Shown one piece after another: positions 14,196-21,554 of a stretch of 21,554 nucleotides of DNA. Position 1 is the first letter of the stretch; every line of letters starts with the position of its first letter. The notes below the pieces were generated by a model. That model saw only the letters and a program-made list of their open reading frames with translations, did not search any database and was not told the DNA's origin. The position numbers were made by a program, and so were the translations under genes. Origin of the DNA: Candidatus Heimdallarchaeota archaeon (GTDB lineage: Archaea > Asgardarchaeota > Heimdallarchaeia > Heimdallarchaeales > Kariarchaeaceae); the NCBI GenBank assembly GCA_021399405.1, contig JAAFKL010000351.1:1-21554 (forward strand), in the 5' to 3' direction.

Positions 14196-17090
14196 TTATA
14201 CATCCAAAAGTGGTTTTAGATATTTCGCAGTATAGCTCTTTCTACTTCTAATAATGTCTTCGGGTACCCCTTTTGCTATAACTTTTCCACCTTTTTCTCC
14301 CCCATCTGGCCCTAGATCAATAATGTAGTCAGCATTTTTTATTACATCAAGATTATGTTCGATAATTAAGATAGTATTACCCCTGTTAACTAAAGTGTGT
14401 AACACCTCGAGGAGTTTTTTAACGTCATGCTGATGTAAGCCAGTCGTGGGCTCATCTAATAGGATAAGTGTTTTTCCAGTTACTTGCTTACTAAGTTCCT
14501 TTGATAACTTAATCCTTTGCGCTTCTCCTCCTGATAAAGTGATTGCAGACTGACCAAGTGTAAGATATCCACATCCTACCGCCTCCAAAGTTGATAATAT
14601 TTTCTTAATTTTTGGAATATTAGTAAAGAACTCCCTAGCTTGGGTTATTGTCATTGCTAAAACTTGAGAAATGTTTTTTCCTTTGTAATCGATCTCAAGT
14701 GTCTCTTTATTAAATCGTTTACCATGACAAACCTCACAATCAACATACACATGACCTAGGAAACTCATTTCGATTTTATTATAACCGTGTCCTGAACAAG
14801 ATTCACATCTTCCTCCTTTAACATTAAAGGAAAACCTTCCTTTAGCAAAACCTCTAACTTTCGATGATGCTAAAGAAGCAAAAACATCTCTTATATGATC
14901 AAAGACCTTGGTATAGGTTGCAGGATTACTTCTTGGAGTCCTCCCAATAGGACTTTGATCAATCATAATAACCTTGTCTAAATTTTCCATTCCTTCTATA
15001 GCTCTATGTTTACCAGGTCTTGCCGTTGCATTATGGAAATTTCTAGCTAAAGCTTTCCATAATATTTGAGTTACTAAACTTGACTTACCCGAGCCCGAAA
15101 CCCCAGATACAACGACCATCACACCTAATGGAATGTCTACATTAATGTTTTTGAGATTATTTTCCTTCAAACCTTTAAGCTTTAACCAATTACCATTTGG
15201 TTCCCTACGGTGCTTCGGAACATCAATTTTCCAATCACCTCGCAAATACTTTCCAGTAATAGAATCTTCAATAATTTCTATTTCATCTGGAGTACCATAT
15301 GCAACTATCTCTCCACCTTGAGCGCCAGCGCCAGGTCCTATATCAAGAATATAATCTGCTTTCCTTATGGTCTCTTCATCATGCTCGATAACAACGACTG
15401 TATTTCCAAGGTCTCTGAGCTCATGAAATGTTCTTAATAAGCGTTCATTATCTCTCTGATGTAAACCTATGCTAGGCTCGTCTAGTACATATAAGACACC
15501 CACCAATTTTGATCCGATTTGGGTAGCTAGTCTGATTCTTTGTGCCTCACCACCGCTCAGTGTACCTGATCTCCTATCGAGTGTTAAATATTCTAATCCA
15601 ACATCTTTGAGAAAACCTAATCGTCCATTAATTTCCTTTAGTACCTGTTCTGCAATGATCATTTCTCTCTCAGTTAATTCTAATTCTTCAAAGTAATCAA
15701 GAGCTTCAAGAATACTCATTTGATATACTTCATGTATATTCTTTTCACCTATGAGTACACCCAAGATTTTAGGTTGTAATTTTGCACCATTACAAGTAGA
15801 GCAGGTTAGATTAGTCATAAATTTTTCATAATACTTACGAGCATTGTCTGATTTAGTCTGTCTATGTCTTCTTCGAATAACATTGATTAAGCCTTCTGTT
15901 TTCCTGTTACTTTCATATTTCCAGCTTCGATCATTGCTTGTGTTTTCAAATGTGAACTTAATTGCTTTATCAGATCCATAAAAAATAGCATTGAAGGCTT
16001 CTTTGGATAAATTATCTAAAGGAGTATCCAAATCATACTTATAATGTTCGAGAACCGTAGATAGTGATCTTTTACTCCATGTATCTGATTCTGCAGAGTA
16101 GAATCTGATTGCCCCCTCATTTACACTTAATCCCATATCTTCTATCAGAAGCTCAGGATCTGCTTCAAGAACATATCCGAGACCGGCACAACTTTTGCAT
16201 GCACCCAATGGATTATTGAAAGAGAACATTCTTGCGTGAAGTTTTCCAATTGATATGCCACATTCCATACAACCTGCAAATTCATTGTACATGACAGAAT
16301 TAGTTTCAGCATCTTCATCTTTGTATTCGATCAACACTCTCCCCTCAGTCCTTCTCAATGCAAGTTCAACAGCTTCGTTTAGTCTGGTTTCAATACCTTC
16401 TTTTATTTTAATTCGATCAATTACTGCAGAAATATCATGTTTGTACTTCTTATCCAATTTCGGAATCTCATCATCAAGTAATACTTCAAAACCATCAACA
16501 TCAAGTCTATTGAAACCCTCTTTCTTTAATTCTTGAAACAGTTTGAAGAAAGTTCCTTTTTCCTTGATTACTATTGGAGCTACAATCCTAATTCTTGTTG
16601 ACTCTTTGCCATCATTTTCCATTATTGCCTCGACAATCTCTTGTGAGGTCATACCTTTGATCTTTTTACCACAATTTGGGCAATGAGGTACACCAATTGA
16701 GGCAAAGAAAATCCGAAAATAATCCGAGAGTTCAACTGTCGTAGAAACAGTAGAACGGGGATTCGATGATCCTGTCTTCTGTTCTATAGAAACGGCAGGA
16801 GAGAGCCCAGTGATTGATTTAACCTTTGGCTTTTCCATTTGTCCGAGAAACTGTCTGGCATATGATGATAAAGATTCAACAAATCGTCTTTGACCCTCTT
16901 TGAATAATGTATCAATTGCAAGTGAACTCTTACCAGAACCTGAAAGTCCAGTAAAAACCACAAAACGATTTCTTGGAATTTTGGTTGAAAGTGACTTCAA
17001 ATTGTGTTCTGAGGCTTCCTCGATTATTATCCAATTCATTGGATCATCATTAGGAATAGGTAGTTGTTTTGAAGTCAATATCTTGGTCAT
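14196..17090 (-). CDS. uvrA: Excinuclease ABC subunit A
   Basis: The 964-residue UvrA is the damage-sensing ABC ATPase that loads UvrB. Two ATPase modules are complete: Walker A GLSGSGKS (48-55) and GVSGSGKS (663-670); signature LSGGEAQRI (511-519 and 852-860); Walker B ending LDEPS (near 536) and LDEPT (near 878). Zinc modules are visible as Cys274/277/298/301 and Cys762/765/785/788, the second essential for lesion contact in the family, plus CxxC pairs at 137/140 and 430/433 usual in UvrA. Length is slightly above the common 940 owing to an N-terminal extension of about 15 residues; Met18 (17039) is an alternative start and lies closer to the conserved beginning. No clear ribosome binding site or TATA box was found for either start. 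The next gene downstream is the fusion. Confidence 0.97.
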   Translation of the reverse strand: MTKILTSKQLPIPNDDPMNWIIIEEASEHNLKSLSTKIPRNRFVVFTGLSGSGKSSLAIDTLFKEGQRRFVESLSSYARQFLGQMEKPKVKSITGLSPAVSIEQKTGSSNPRSTVSTTVELSDYFRIFFASIGVPHCPNCGKKIKGMTSQEIVEAIMENDGKESTRIRIVAPIVIKEKGTFFKLFQELKKEGFNRLDVDGFEVLLDDEIPKLDKKYKHDISAVIDRIKIKEGIETRLNEAVELALRRTEGRVLIEYKDEDAETNSVMYNEFAGCMECGISIGKLHARMFSFNNPLGACKSCAGLGYVLEADPELLIEDMGLSVNEGAIRFYSAESDTWSKRSLSTVLEHYKYDLDTPLDNLSKEAFNAIFYGSDKAIKFTFENTSNDRSWKYESNRKTEGLINVIRRRHRQTKSDNARKYYEKFMTNLTCSTCNGAKLQPKILGVLIGEKNIHEVYQMSILEALDYFEELELTEREMIIAEQVLKEINGRLGFLKDVGLEYLTLDRRSGTLSGGEAQRIRLATQIGSKLVGVLYVLDEPSIGLHQRDNERLLRTFHELRDLGNTVVVIEHDEETIRKADYILDIGPGAGAQGGEIVAYGTPDEIEIIEDSITGKYLRGDWKIDVPKHRREPNGNWLKLKGLKENNLKNINVDIPLGVMVVVSGVSGSGKSSLVTQILWKALARNFHNATARPGKHRAIEGMENLDKVIMIDQSPIGRTPRSNPATYTKVFDHIRDVFASLASSKVRGFAKGRFSFNVKGGRCESCSGHGYNKIEMSFLGHVYVDCEVCHGKRFNKETLEIDYKGKNISQVLAMTITQAREFFTNIPKIKKILSTLEAVGCGYLTLGQSAITLSGGEAQRIKLSKELSKQVTGKTLILLDEPTTGLHQHDVKKLLEVLHTLVNRGNTILIIEHNLDVIKNADYIIDLGPDGGEKGGKVIAKGVPEDIIRSRKSYTAKYLKPLLDV

Positions 17091-17275
17091 AAATCAAACT
17101 CACGTACGCAAATGATGGTGTACTCTAGTCAAATAAAAGAAAAATGATAAGGACAATAAAAGTGAAGAATAGTATTTTAGATCCTTATTCACAATTTTAG
17201 AAATTACGTTGAATCATAATATTATCTGAGAATATATAGTGAATAAATTTCGAGATGGAATTTTGTTTCACTTTG

Positions 17276-17281
17276 AAAAAA
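17276..17281 (-). terminator. Possible T-run terminator after the SGNH hydrolase gene
   Basis: Six T on the minus strand begin four bases after the TAA stop at 17285. Archaeal transcription often ends at such runs without a hairpin. No stem precedes it outside the coding region, so this is only a candidate. Confidence 0.25.
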
Positions 17282-17284
17282 TAT

Positions 17285-18154
17285 TTAATCCGTTAATTTT
17301 CGAGATCGAAACTTAAAAACAATTAAGATTGCAAAAAAATGTATCATAGGTGTTGGATAAAGAGAATCAGTTGTGTTGGTCTCATTTAAAGATTCCTTCG
17401 TTGAGTTTGTTAATTCAGTCTGAGAAACTGTTGTAGAGGAAACCGTCGATGAAGAAACTGTTGTTAGACTCGAACTAATTGGTGGAGCAATAATATCCGC
17501 AGTTGTAAGATGGATTTGCTCTGCAATTACCTGATGACCCAGATCATTAATATGACCGTCTCCTTCAATGAAGTATTCTGTGTGATTTTCAAAGGTATCA
17601 TGAAAATCTAACAACAATAAGTCGAAATCATTTGCGATATCCACGTACATTTGTCGATCCTTCTGATAATCGGCAATATCTGCGTCTGTAGCGGTTAATA
17701 ACCAAAGACCCCAATTGAAGTTAATCATGAAGACTTGTTTTATGGTGTTGTTTACATCTAATTGGTCAAGAGTTTCAAGAAAATATCTATATGATTGATT
17801 TAATTTACCGCCTCGACCTGTAACGACATCATTTCCTCCAAGATAAATAAAAACATAATTTGGTTCATATTTAATGACGTGTTCTGCTATCATTGTAGGT
17901 TTTTCAAAATATGAAAACATCCCCCAGCCCGCATGTCCCTCATTAACTAAATTGGCGTCTTGCCAAGGATCACCGAAAGAACTTAATCTAGATACGTAGC
18001 TCACATTTGCTCGATATCCTTCCTCTGTATTCGATGCACCAACAAATACGATAGTTATCGGATCAGTAGAAGTTTGTGCTTGCGTTATTGGTAGTTTGAA
18101 AGAATGATTGGTTAATGATATGATAAGTAATAATAATAAAAATGATTTTTTCAT
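17285..18154 (-). CDS. Secreted, membrane-anchored SGNH-fold hydrolase
   Basis: The 289-residue protein has a signal peptide (MKKS then a Leu/Ile core, to about residue 27), an SGNH/GDSL-type hydrolase domain, a Ser/Thr-rich stalk (about 226-262) with several N-x-S/T sites, and a C-terminal hydrophobic stretch (MIHFFAILIVF, 270-280) followed by basic residues. This is the layout of a surface protein anchored by its C-terminus. Catalytic blocks: GASNTEEG (Ser41; Ala replaces the Asp of the classic GDS), NEGHAG (71-76, oxyanion Gly73), YLGGND (Asn108) and EGDGHINDLGHQ (Asp199, His201/His207). Likely activity is removal of acyl or acetyl groups from an extracellular polysaccharide or glycoprotein, but no substrate can be read. 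It sits between uvrA and uvrB without obvious functional relation to them. Confidence 0.75.
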   Translation of the reverse strand: MKKSFLLLLLIISLTNHSFKLPITQAQTSTDPITIVFVGASNTEEGYRANVSYVSRLSSFGDPWQDANLVNEGHAGWGMFSYFEKPTMIAEHVIKYEPNYVFIYLGGNDVVTGRGGKLNQSYRYFLETLDQLDVNNTIKQVFMINFNWGLWLLTATDADIADYQKDRQMYVDIANDFDLLLLDFHDTFENHTEYFIEGDGHINDLGHQVIAEQIHLTTADIIAPPISSSLTTVSSSTVSSTTVSQTELTNSTKESLNETNTTDSLYPTPMIHFFAILIVFKFRSRKLTD

Positions 18155-18316
18155 CTAATGGAACCCCATTATAGTTAGAACTGAACGATTAATAAAATAA
18201 TAATTAAAGATTTTGTACAACAGACAAATTGAAGTAAGAATTACTAAATTTTGATTTAGAGATATCGTAATTATTACAGTAATCCTGTACAGAAGGTTAT
18301 ATTTATAGATTTGTTG

Positions 18317-20338
18317 TTAATTATTCTTTTCTGCAATTAATGTTTGTTCCAACTCTCTGATTTTATCCCGTAATTCAGCTGCAAGCTCAAATTCAAGATT
18401 ATCGGCGGCTTCACGCATCAATTCTGAAAGATCATTAATTAAATCCACGATCTCCTTGGATTTCATCTGATCTCTGATCTCGATTTCAGGCATTCCTTTA
18501 GTGTTTTTCAAAGTCTCTAATAGAGAAAATAGTCCTTTAACAATGGTTTTAGGCTCAATTCCATGCTTTTTATTATATGCTTTTTGTTTTTTCCGTCTCC
18601 GATTGTTTGTAGTAAGAGCCACTTGCATAGCTTCAGTCATTTGGTCACCATACAAAATTACTGTTCCTTTAACATTTCTTGAGGCTCTTCCCATTGTTTG
18701 AATGAGGGAACGAGCGGATCTAAGAAAACCTTGTTTATCGGCATCTAAAATTATTACTAAGCTTACTTCTGGTAAGTCTAATCCTTCTCTTAATAGATTG
18801 ATTCCTACTAATATATCAATATCTCCAGATCGAAGCTCATTGAGGATTTGGATCCGATCAAGGGTATCAATATCACTGTGCATATATCTTGCCTTAAAAC
18901 CTGAATTAACAAGATAATCCGACAAATCTTCAGACATCCTTTTGGTGAGGGTAGTAATTAATACCCGATCACCAGCATCAATTCGTTTTGAAACTTCTTC
19001 ACTTAGATCATCAATTTGGTTTTTGGTTTTTCTAATTATAATTTCAGGATCAATTAATCCAGTAGGTCTAATTATTTGTTCTACAACTCTAATTGATTTC
19101 TGTATTTCGTAATCAGCTGGTGTTGCACTCATAAATAGTGTCTGAGGCATTCTTCTCTCGAATTCTTCCCACCTTAAAGGTCGGTTGTCATAGGCACTCG
19201 GTAACCTGAAACCATGGTTGACTAGATTCAATTTTCTTGAGAAGTCTCCTCCATACATTCCATGAATTTGAGGGATGGTTTGGTGGCTTTCATCTATGAT
19301 TAGGAAATAATCTTTTGGAAAGTGATCCATTAATGTGTATGGGGGATCCCCCGGATTACGATTATCGAAATGACGCGAATAATTTTCTATACCCCCGCAA
19401 TAACCAGTTTGCTCAAGTTGTTCAATGTCATAATTAGTTCTTTGGATTAATCTTTCAGCAGCGACTAGATTATTTGTTCTTTCCAGCTCTGATCTCCTTT
19501 CAACAAGTTCTTCTCTTATCGCTTGAACTGCATGTCCCACCATATCTTCTTTGGTCAAATATTGAGTGGCTGGGAAAATAACTATCTCATCAAGTTTTGA
19601 AATTCGATCTCCAGTAAGTGGATCAAATAAACTAATTGTTTCTAGCACATCATCAAAAAATTCTAATCTTATTCCTTCATCTTGGTACACAGGCATGATT
19701 TCAATTCTATCACCTTTTGCTCTGAAAGTTTTCATCTTGAAATCAAATTCGTTTCTTTTGTATTGAATTTCTACAAGTTTGTTTAATAATTCCTGCCTTC
19801 CAAATGTCATACCGACATTCATTGGAATTGTTGCGCTCCTGTATGTCTCTGGTAGTCCTACATTGTATATACAAGAGACTGAAGCCACAACAATGACATC
19901 ACTTCTCTCTGCAAGAGACCTTGTGGTTGAATTTCTTAGTTTTTCTATTTCATCATTTATATTGAAATCCTTTGCAATGTAGAGATCTTTTCCGGGCATA
20001 TATGCTTCCGGTTGGTAATAATCATAAAATGAAACGAAGAATTCAACTGCGTTTTTGGGGAAGAAAGTTTTAAACTCTGCAAATAGTTGAGCAGCTAATG
20101 TCTTGTTAGGTGCAATAACTAAAGTTGGTTTGTTCAATTTTGCGATCACATGGCTTGCACTGAAAGTCTTCCCGCTACCCGTGACTCCAAGAAGTGTTTG
20201 GTGTTTTGCATGTGTTTGGAATCCTTCCACAAGTTTTTCAATAGCCTGAGGTTGATCTCCTTTTGGAGTCATTGTAGTCTCAAACATGAATCGAGATGGA
20301 TATTGTTGAACACTTTTTTCTACTTCAGTCTCTTTCAT
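18317..20338 (-). CDS. uvrB: Excinuclease ABC subunit B
   Basis: The 673-residue UvrB is the helicase-like core of nucleotide excision repair that verifies damage and recruits UvrC. It shows Walker A GVTGSGKT (51-58), motif Ia IAPNKTLAAQL, the beta-hairpin region after YDYYQPEAYMPG that clamps DNA, the DESH box (DESHQTIPQ), motif V GINLLREGLDLPEVSLV, motif VI QTMGRASRNVKG, and a C-terminal UVR domain (DNLEFELAAELRDKIRELEQ) that pairs with UvrC. All motifs are intact and the size is standard. An AT-rich run lies just ahead of the ATG at 20338. The short leader has no Shine-Dalgarno sequence. The gene is on the same strand as uvrA and uvrC but separated from uvrA by the SGNH hydrolase gene. Confidence 0.97.
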   Translation of the reverse strand: MKETEVEKSVQQYPSRFMFETTMTPKGDQPQAIEKLVEGFQTHAKHQTLLGVTGSGKTFSASHVIAKLNKPTLVIAPNKTLAAQLFAEFKTFFPKNAVEFFVSFYDYYQPEAYMPGKDLYIAKDFNINDEIEKLRNSTTRSLAERSDVIVVASVSCIYNVGLPETYRSATIPMNVGMTFGRQELLNKLVEIQYKRNEFDFKMKTFRAKGDRIEIMPVYQDEGIRLEFFDDVLETISLFDPLTGDRISKLDEIVIFPATQYLTKEDMVGHAVQAIREELVERRSELERTNNLVAAERLIQRTNYDIEQLEQTGYCGGIENYSRHFDNRNPGDPPYTLMDHFPKDYFLIIDESHQTIPQIHGMYGGDFSRKLNLVNHGFRLPSAYDNRPLRWEEFERRMPQTLFMSATPADYEIQKSIRVVEQIIRPTGLIDPEIIIRKTKNQIDDLSEEVSKRIDAGDRVLITTLTKRMSEDLSDYLVNSGFKARYMHSDIDTLDRIQILNELRSGDIDILVGINLLREGLDLPEVSLVIILDADKQGFLRSARSLIQTMGRASRNVKGTVILYGDQMTEAMQVALTTNNRRRKKQKAYNKKHGIEPKTIVKGLFSLLETLKNTKGMPEIEIRDQMKSKEIVDLINDLSELMREAADNLEFELAAELRDKIRELEQTLIAEKNN

Positions 20339-20456
20339 ATGCCTTGAAATCCTTAAATAACACAGATTTCTACTCCTTAATAAGACAATAGGTCTTTCTT
20401 AAAACTGAAAGATTACTAATAATTTGCGATCAATCGATTTTAACTTTATCCAATAT

Positions 20457-20903
20457 TCAAAAATCTTTATTTCTCATGGCTTCTGCTTGGGTTACAAGTT
20501 CGTCAGCAATGAAAATGGGTGCATCGTTCACTACTGCAAGTAAAGTTGCGTGAGAAGGTATCATTTGAATAGATAGTGATCTTTCAAAGCCTTCAGGGAT
20601 TAGATTTATTGTAGCTTGATAGACATCTTGACCTGGAAGAAGGAGATCAATTTCAATTTTTTCAACCAGCGATAATTCTCCAATTAGTTCATGTATCTGT
20701 AACCTTGAATCTGAGGAAGATTGATCTGTGATATGTGCAGCAATGTTTCTTGCAATATCAAATGGTATGTTTACCATAAAAAACTCGCGAGCATCTTCAA
20801 GCTCAAAACGTAGTATAGGCTTCGTATTCTCATCAGGCAGTCCATCACTTGTCGCAAGAGTTAAGATTTGGACGTTGATTACCTTGAGGAAATTTTCCGC
20901 CAT
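20457..20903 (-). CDS. Bifunctional nuclease (DUF151) domain protein
   Basis: The 148-residue protein fits the BFN/DUF151 fold: an N-terminal strand (FLKVINVQILTL), an ELEDAREFFMVNIPFDIARNIA segment equivalent to the usual LPIWIG..EA..IA, a middle H-E-L helix, and the C-terminal signature IQMIPSHATLLAVVNDAPIFIADEL, which corresponds to the family's iDaRPSDAIaLAlR..aPIfvaee. Plant and bacterial members have been reported to have DNase/RNase activity; in archaea the role is not established. The frame stays open upstream to a TTG at 20975, but residues added there do not match the family, and ATG at 20903 lies behind a TATA-like box, so 20903 is chosen. It is upstream of uvrB on the same strand, with a gap of 118 bases. 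Confidence 0.8.
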   Translation of the reverse strand: MAENFLKVINVQILTLATSDGLPDENTKPILRFELEDAREFFMVNIPFDIARNIAAHITDQSSSDSRLQIHELIGELSLVEKIEIDLLLPGQDVYQATINLIPEGFERSLSIQMIPSHATLLAVVNDAPIFIADELVTQAEAMRNKDF

Positions 20904-20920
20904 ACTTTTAATTGTCCCCA

Positions 20921-20932
20921 CCAATAAAAAAA
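20921..20932 (-). promoter_or_regulatory. TATA-like box for the DUF151 gene
   Basis: The minus strand reads TTTTTTTATTGG here, centred about 23 bases before the ATG at 20903, slightly nearer than ideal. It supports the short start over TTG at 20975, since a transcript from this box cannot contain the longer start. Confidence 0.3.
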
Positions 20933-21120
20933 AGGCTTGGTAACAGTTATTCATAAACTTGCTAAACTTGAACAAAATTATACATTATAATTTTATTAGA
21001 TTTGTTTTTTATTTATGATTTAGTCTGGTTTTAACAGATCAATTGATACTTTAATTTTTTTTCACTTGCAAGCAACTCTGCTAAAGATTCTTATAGCGAT
21101 TCGTAATAATATTAACTATC

Positions 21121-21554
21121 ATGGTGCACAAAGCATACAAATTTGAATTAAGACCCTCCAAAATTCAATTGGGGGATCTTATCAACCATGCTGGTTGTGC
21201 ACGTTATTCCTATAACTGGGGATTACAGCAACGAAATATTCGTTACAAAGCCACAGGAGAGAAACTTAATGCCATCAAACTGCATAAAGAGCTGAACAAA
21301 CTCAAACAAAGCTCTTTGTCATGGATGTATGAAGTATCTAAATGTGCACCCCAAGAAGCACTACGTGATCTTGACAGAGCATTTGCCAATTTTTTCAAAG
21401 GCATTAAGCTTGGAAAAAAAGTTGGCTATCCCAAATATAAAAAAAAGGGGAGACATGATGCTTTTCGATTGACTGGCAGCATTAAGGTACTATCGAATAG
21501 TAATCTCAATCAATTGGATCAGGTACAACTGCCAAGGATTGGTAGGATTCGAGT
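21121..21554 (+). CDS. tnpB: TnpB/OrfB-like protein of the IS200/IS605 type, N-terminal part
   Basis: An ATG at 21121 opens a frame that runs off the right edge after 144 codons with no stop. The start MVHKAYKFELRP, then ARYSYNWGLQQR, APQEALRDLDRAFANFFKG and VGYPKYKKKGRHDAFRLTG follow the N-terminal and helix-turn-helix regions of TnpB/OrfB step by step. TnpB is the RNA-guided nuclease of IS200/IS605 and IS607 elements; its RuvC active site and zinc finger lie beyond the window. No tnpA is seen on the left within the 145 bases before it, nor a clear element end, although a CTTGCAAG palindrome (21065-21072) lies there. Whether the gene is intact cannot be judged. Confidence 0.9.
   Translation, partial: MVHKAYKFELRPSKIQLGDLINHAGCARYSYNWGLQQRNIRYKATGEKLNAIKLHKELNKLKQSSLSWMYEVSKCAPQEALRDLDRAFANFFKGIKLGKKVGYPKYKKKGRHDAFRLTGSIKVLSNSNLNQLDQVQLPRIGRIR

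Noticed and set aside
17091..17284. Box C/D small RNA in the gap between uvrA and the hydrolase gene (ATGATG and CTGA present).
   Set aside because: The motifs are about 100 bases apart with no internal C' and D' boxes, and such short motifs are common by chance in AT-rich sequence.
18275..18292. Inverted repeat TACAG-5-CTGTA with a CTGTACAG palindrome between uvrB and the hydrolase gene, as an SOS-type operator.
   Set aside because: It lies after uvrB rather than before it, is seen once, and no copy precedes uvrA or uvrC. An 11-base match near position 100 is expected by chance in a window this size.
20904..20975. N-terminal extension of the DUF151 protein back to TTG at 20975.
   Set aside because: The added residues are outside the domain, and a TATA-like box and a good ATG at 20903 favour the shorter form.
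1..21554. CRISPR array, rRNA or complete insertion sequence.
   Set aside because: No regularly spaced repeats, rRNA-like conserved stretches or paired element ends were found.

Overview
The window comes from an AT-rich archaeal chromosome. The clearest marker is an sn-glycerol-1-phosphate dehydrogenase (6254-7336), the enzyme that sets archaeal lipid stereochemistry. It is supported by a SOSS-B/hSSB1-like OB-fold protein, several genes with TATA-like boxes 23-30 bases ahead of GTG, TTG or ATG starts, and an intein-bearing class II ribonucleotide reductase. The mix of eukaryote-like (SOSS-B) and bacterial-type (UvrABC, kinase/M23/aminotransferase fusion, 3-hydroxyacyl-CoA dehydrogenase) genes would suit an Asgard (Heimdallarchaeia-like) lineage. 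That placement is inference; the sequence alone does not fix it.

Layout. 1-93 is the tail of an SRPBCC/AHSA1-like protein. 240-1376 (+) is a lysine 6-dehydrogenase-like member of the saccharopine dehydrogenase family, convergent with the class II ribonucleotide reductase at 1382-5206 (-). The reductase is interrupted by a 369-residue LAGLIDADG intein. A 345-base gap follows, holding the reductase promoter and a GC-rich segment closed by a long-range stem. Next come a small four-histidine membrane protein (5552-6133, -), then on the plus strand G1P dehydrogenase, 3-hydroxybutyryl-CoA dehydrogenase and a small TerB-like repeat protein.

From 8673 to 20903 every gene is on the minus strand: SOSS-B-like OB protein, UvrC, a kinase-M23-aminotransferase fusion, UvrA, a secreted SGNH hydrolase, UvrB and a bifunctional nuclease (DUF151) protein. 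The complete bacterial-type nucleotide excision repair set thus lies within about 11.2 kb, interleaved with two unrelated genes and flanked by an OB-fold protein and a nuclease-like protein. The right edge (21121 onward, +) enters a TnpB/OrfB-type IS605 gene that runs out of the window.

Working together: UvrA/B recognise lesions, UvrC incises, and the OB-fold protein probably covers single-stranded DNA, while the class II reductase supplies dNTPs. The lysine dehydrogenase-like enzyme and the hydroxylysine kinase/phospho-lyase-like fusion could both yield 2-aminoadipate 6-semialdehyde, a possible link in lysine catabolism. The most unusual items are the three-domain fusion in an archaeon, the intein splicing exactly next to the catalytic radical cysteine, and the structured segment near 5446-5558.
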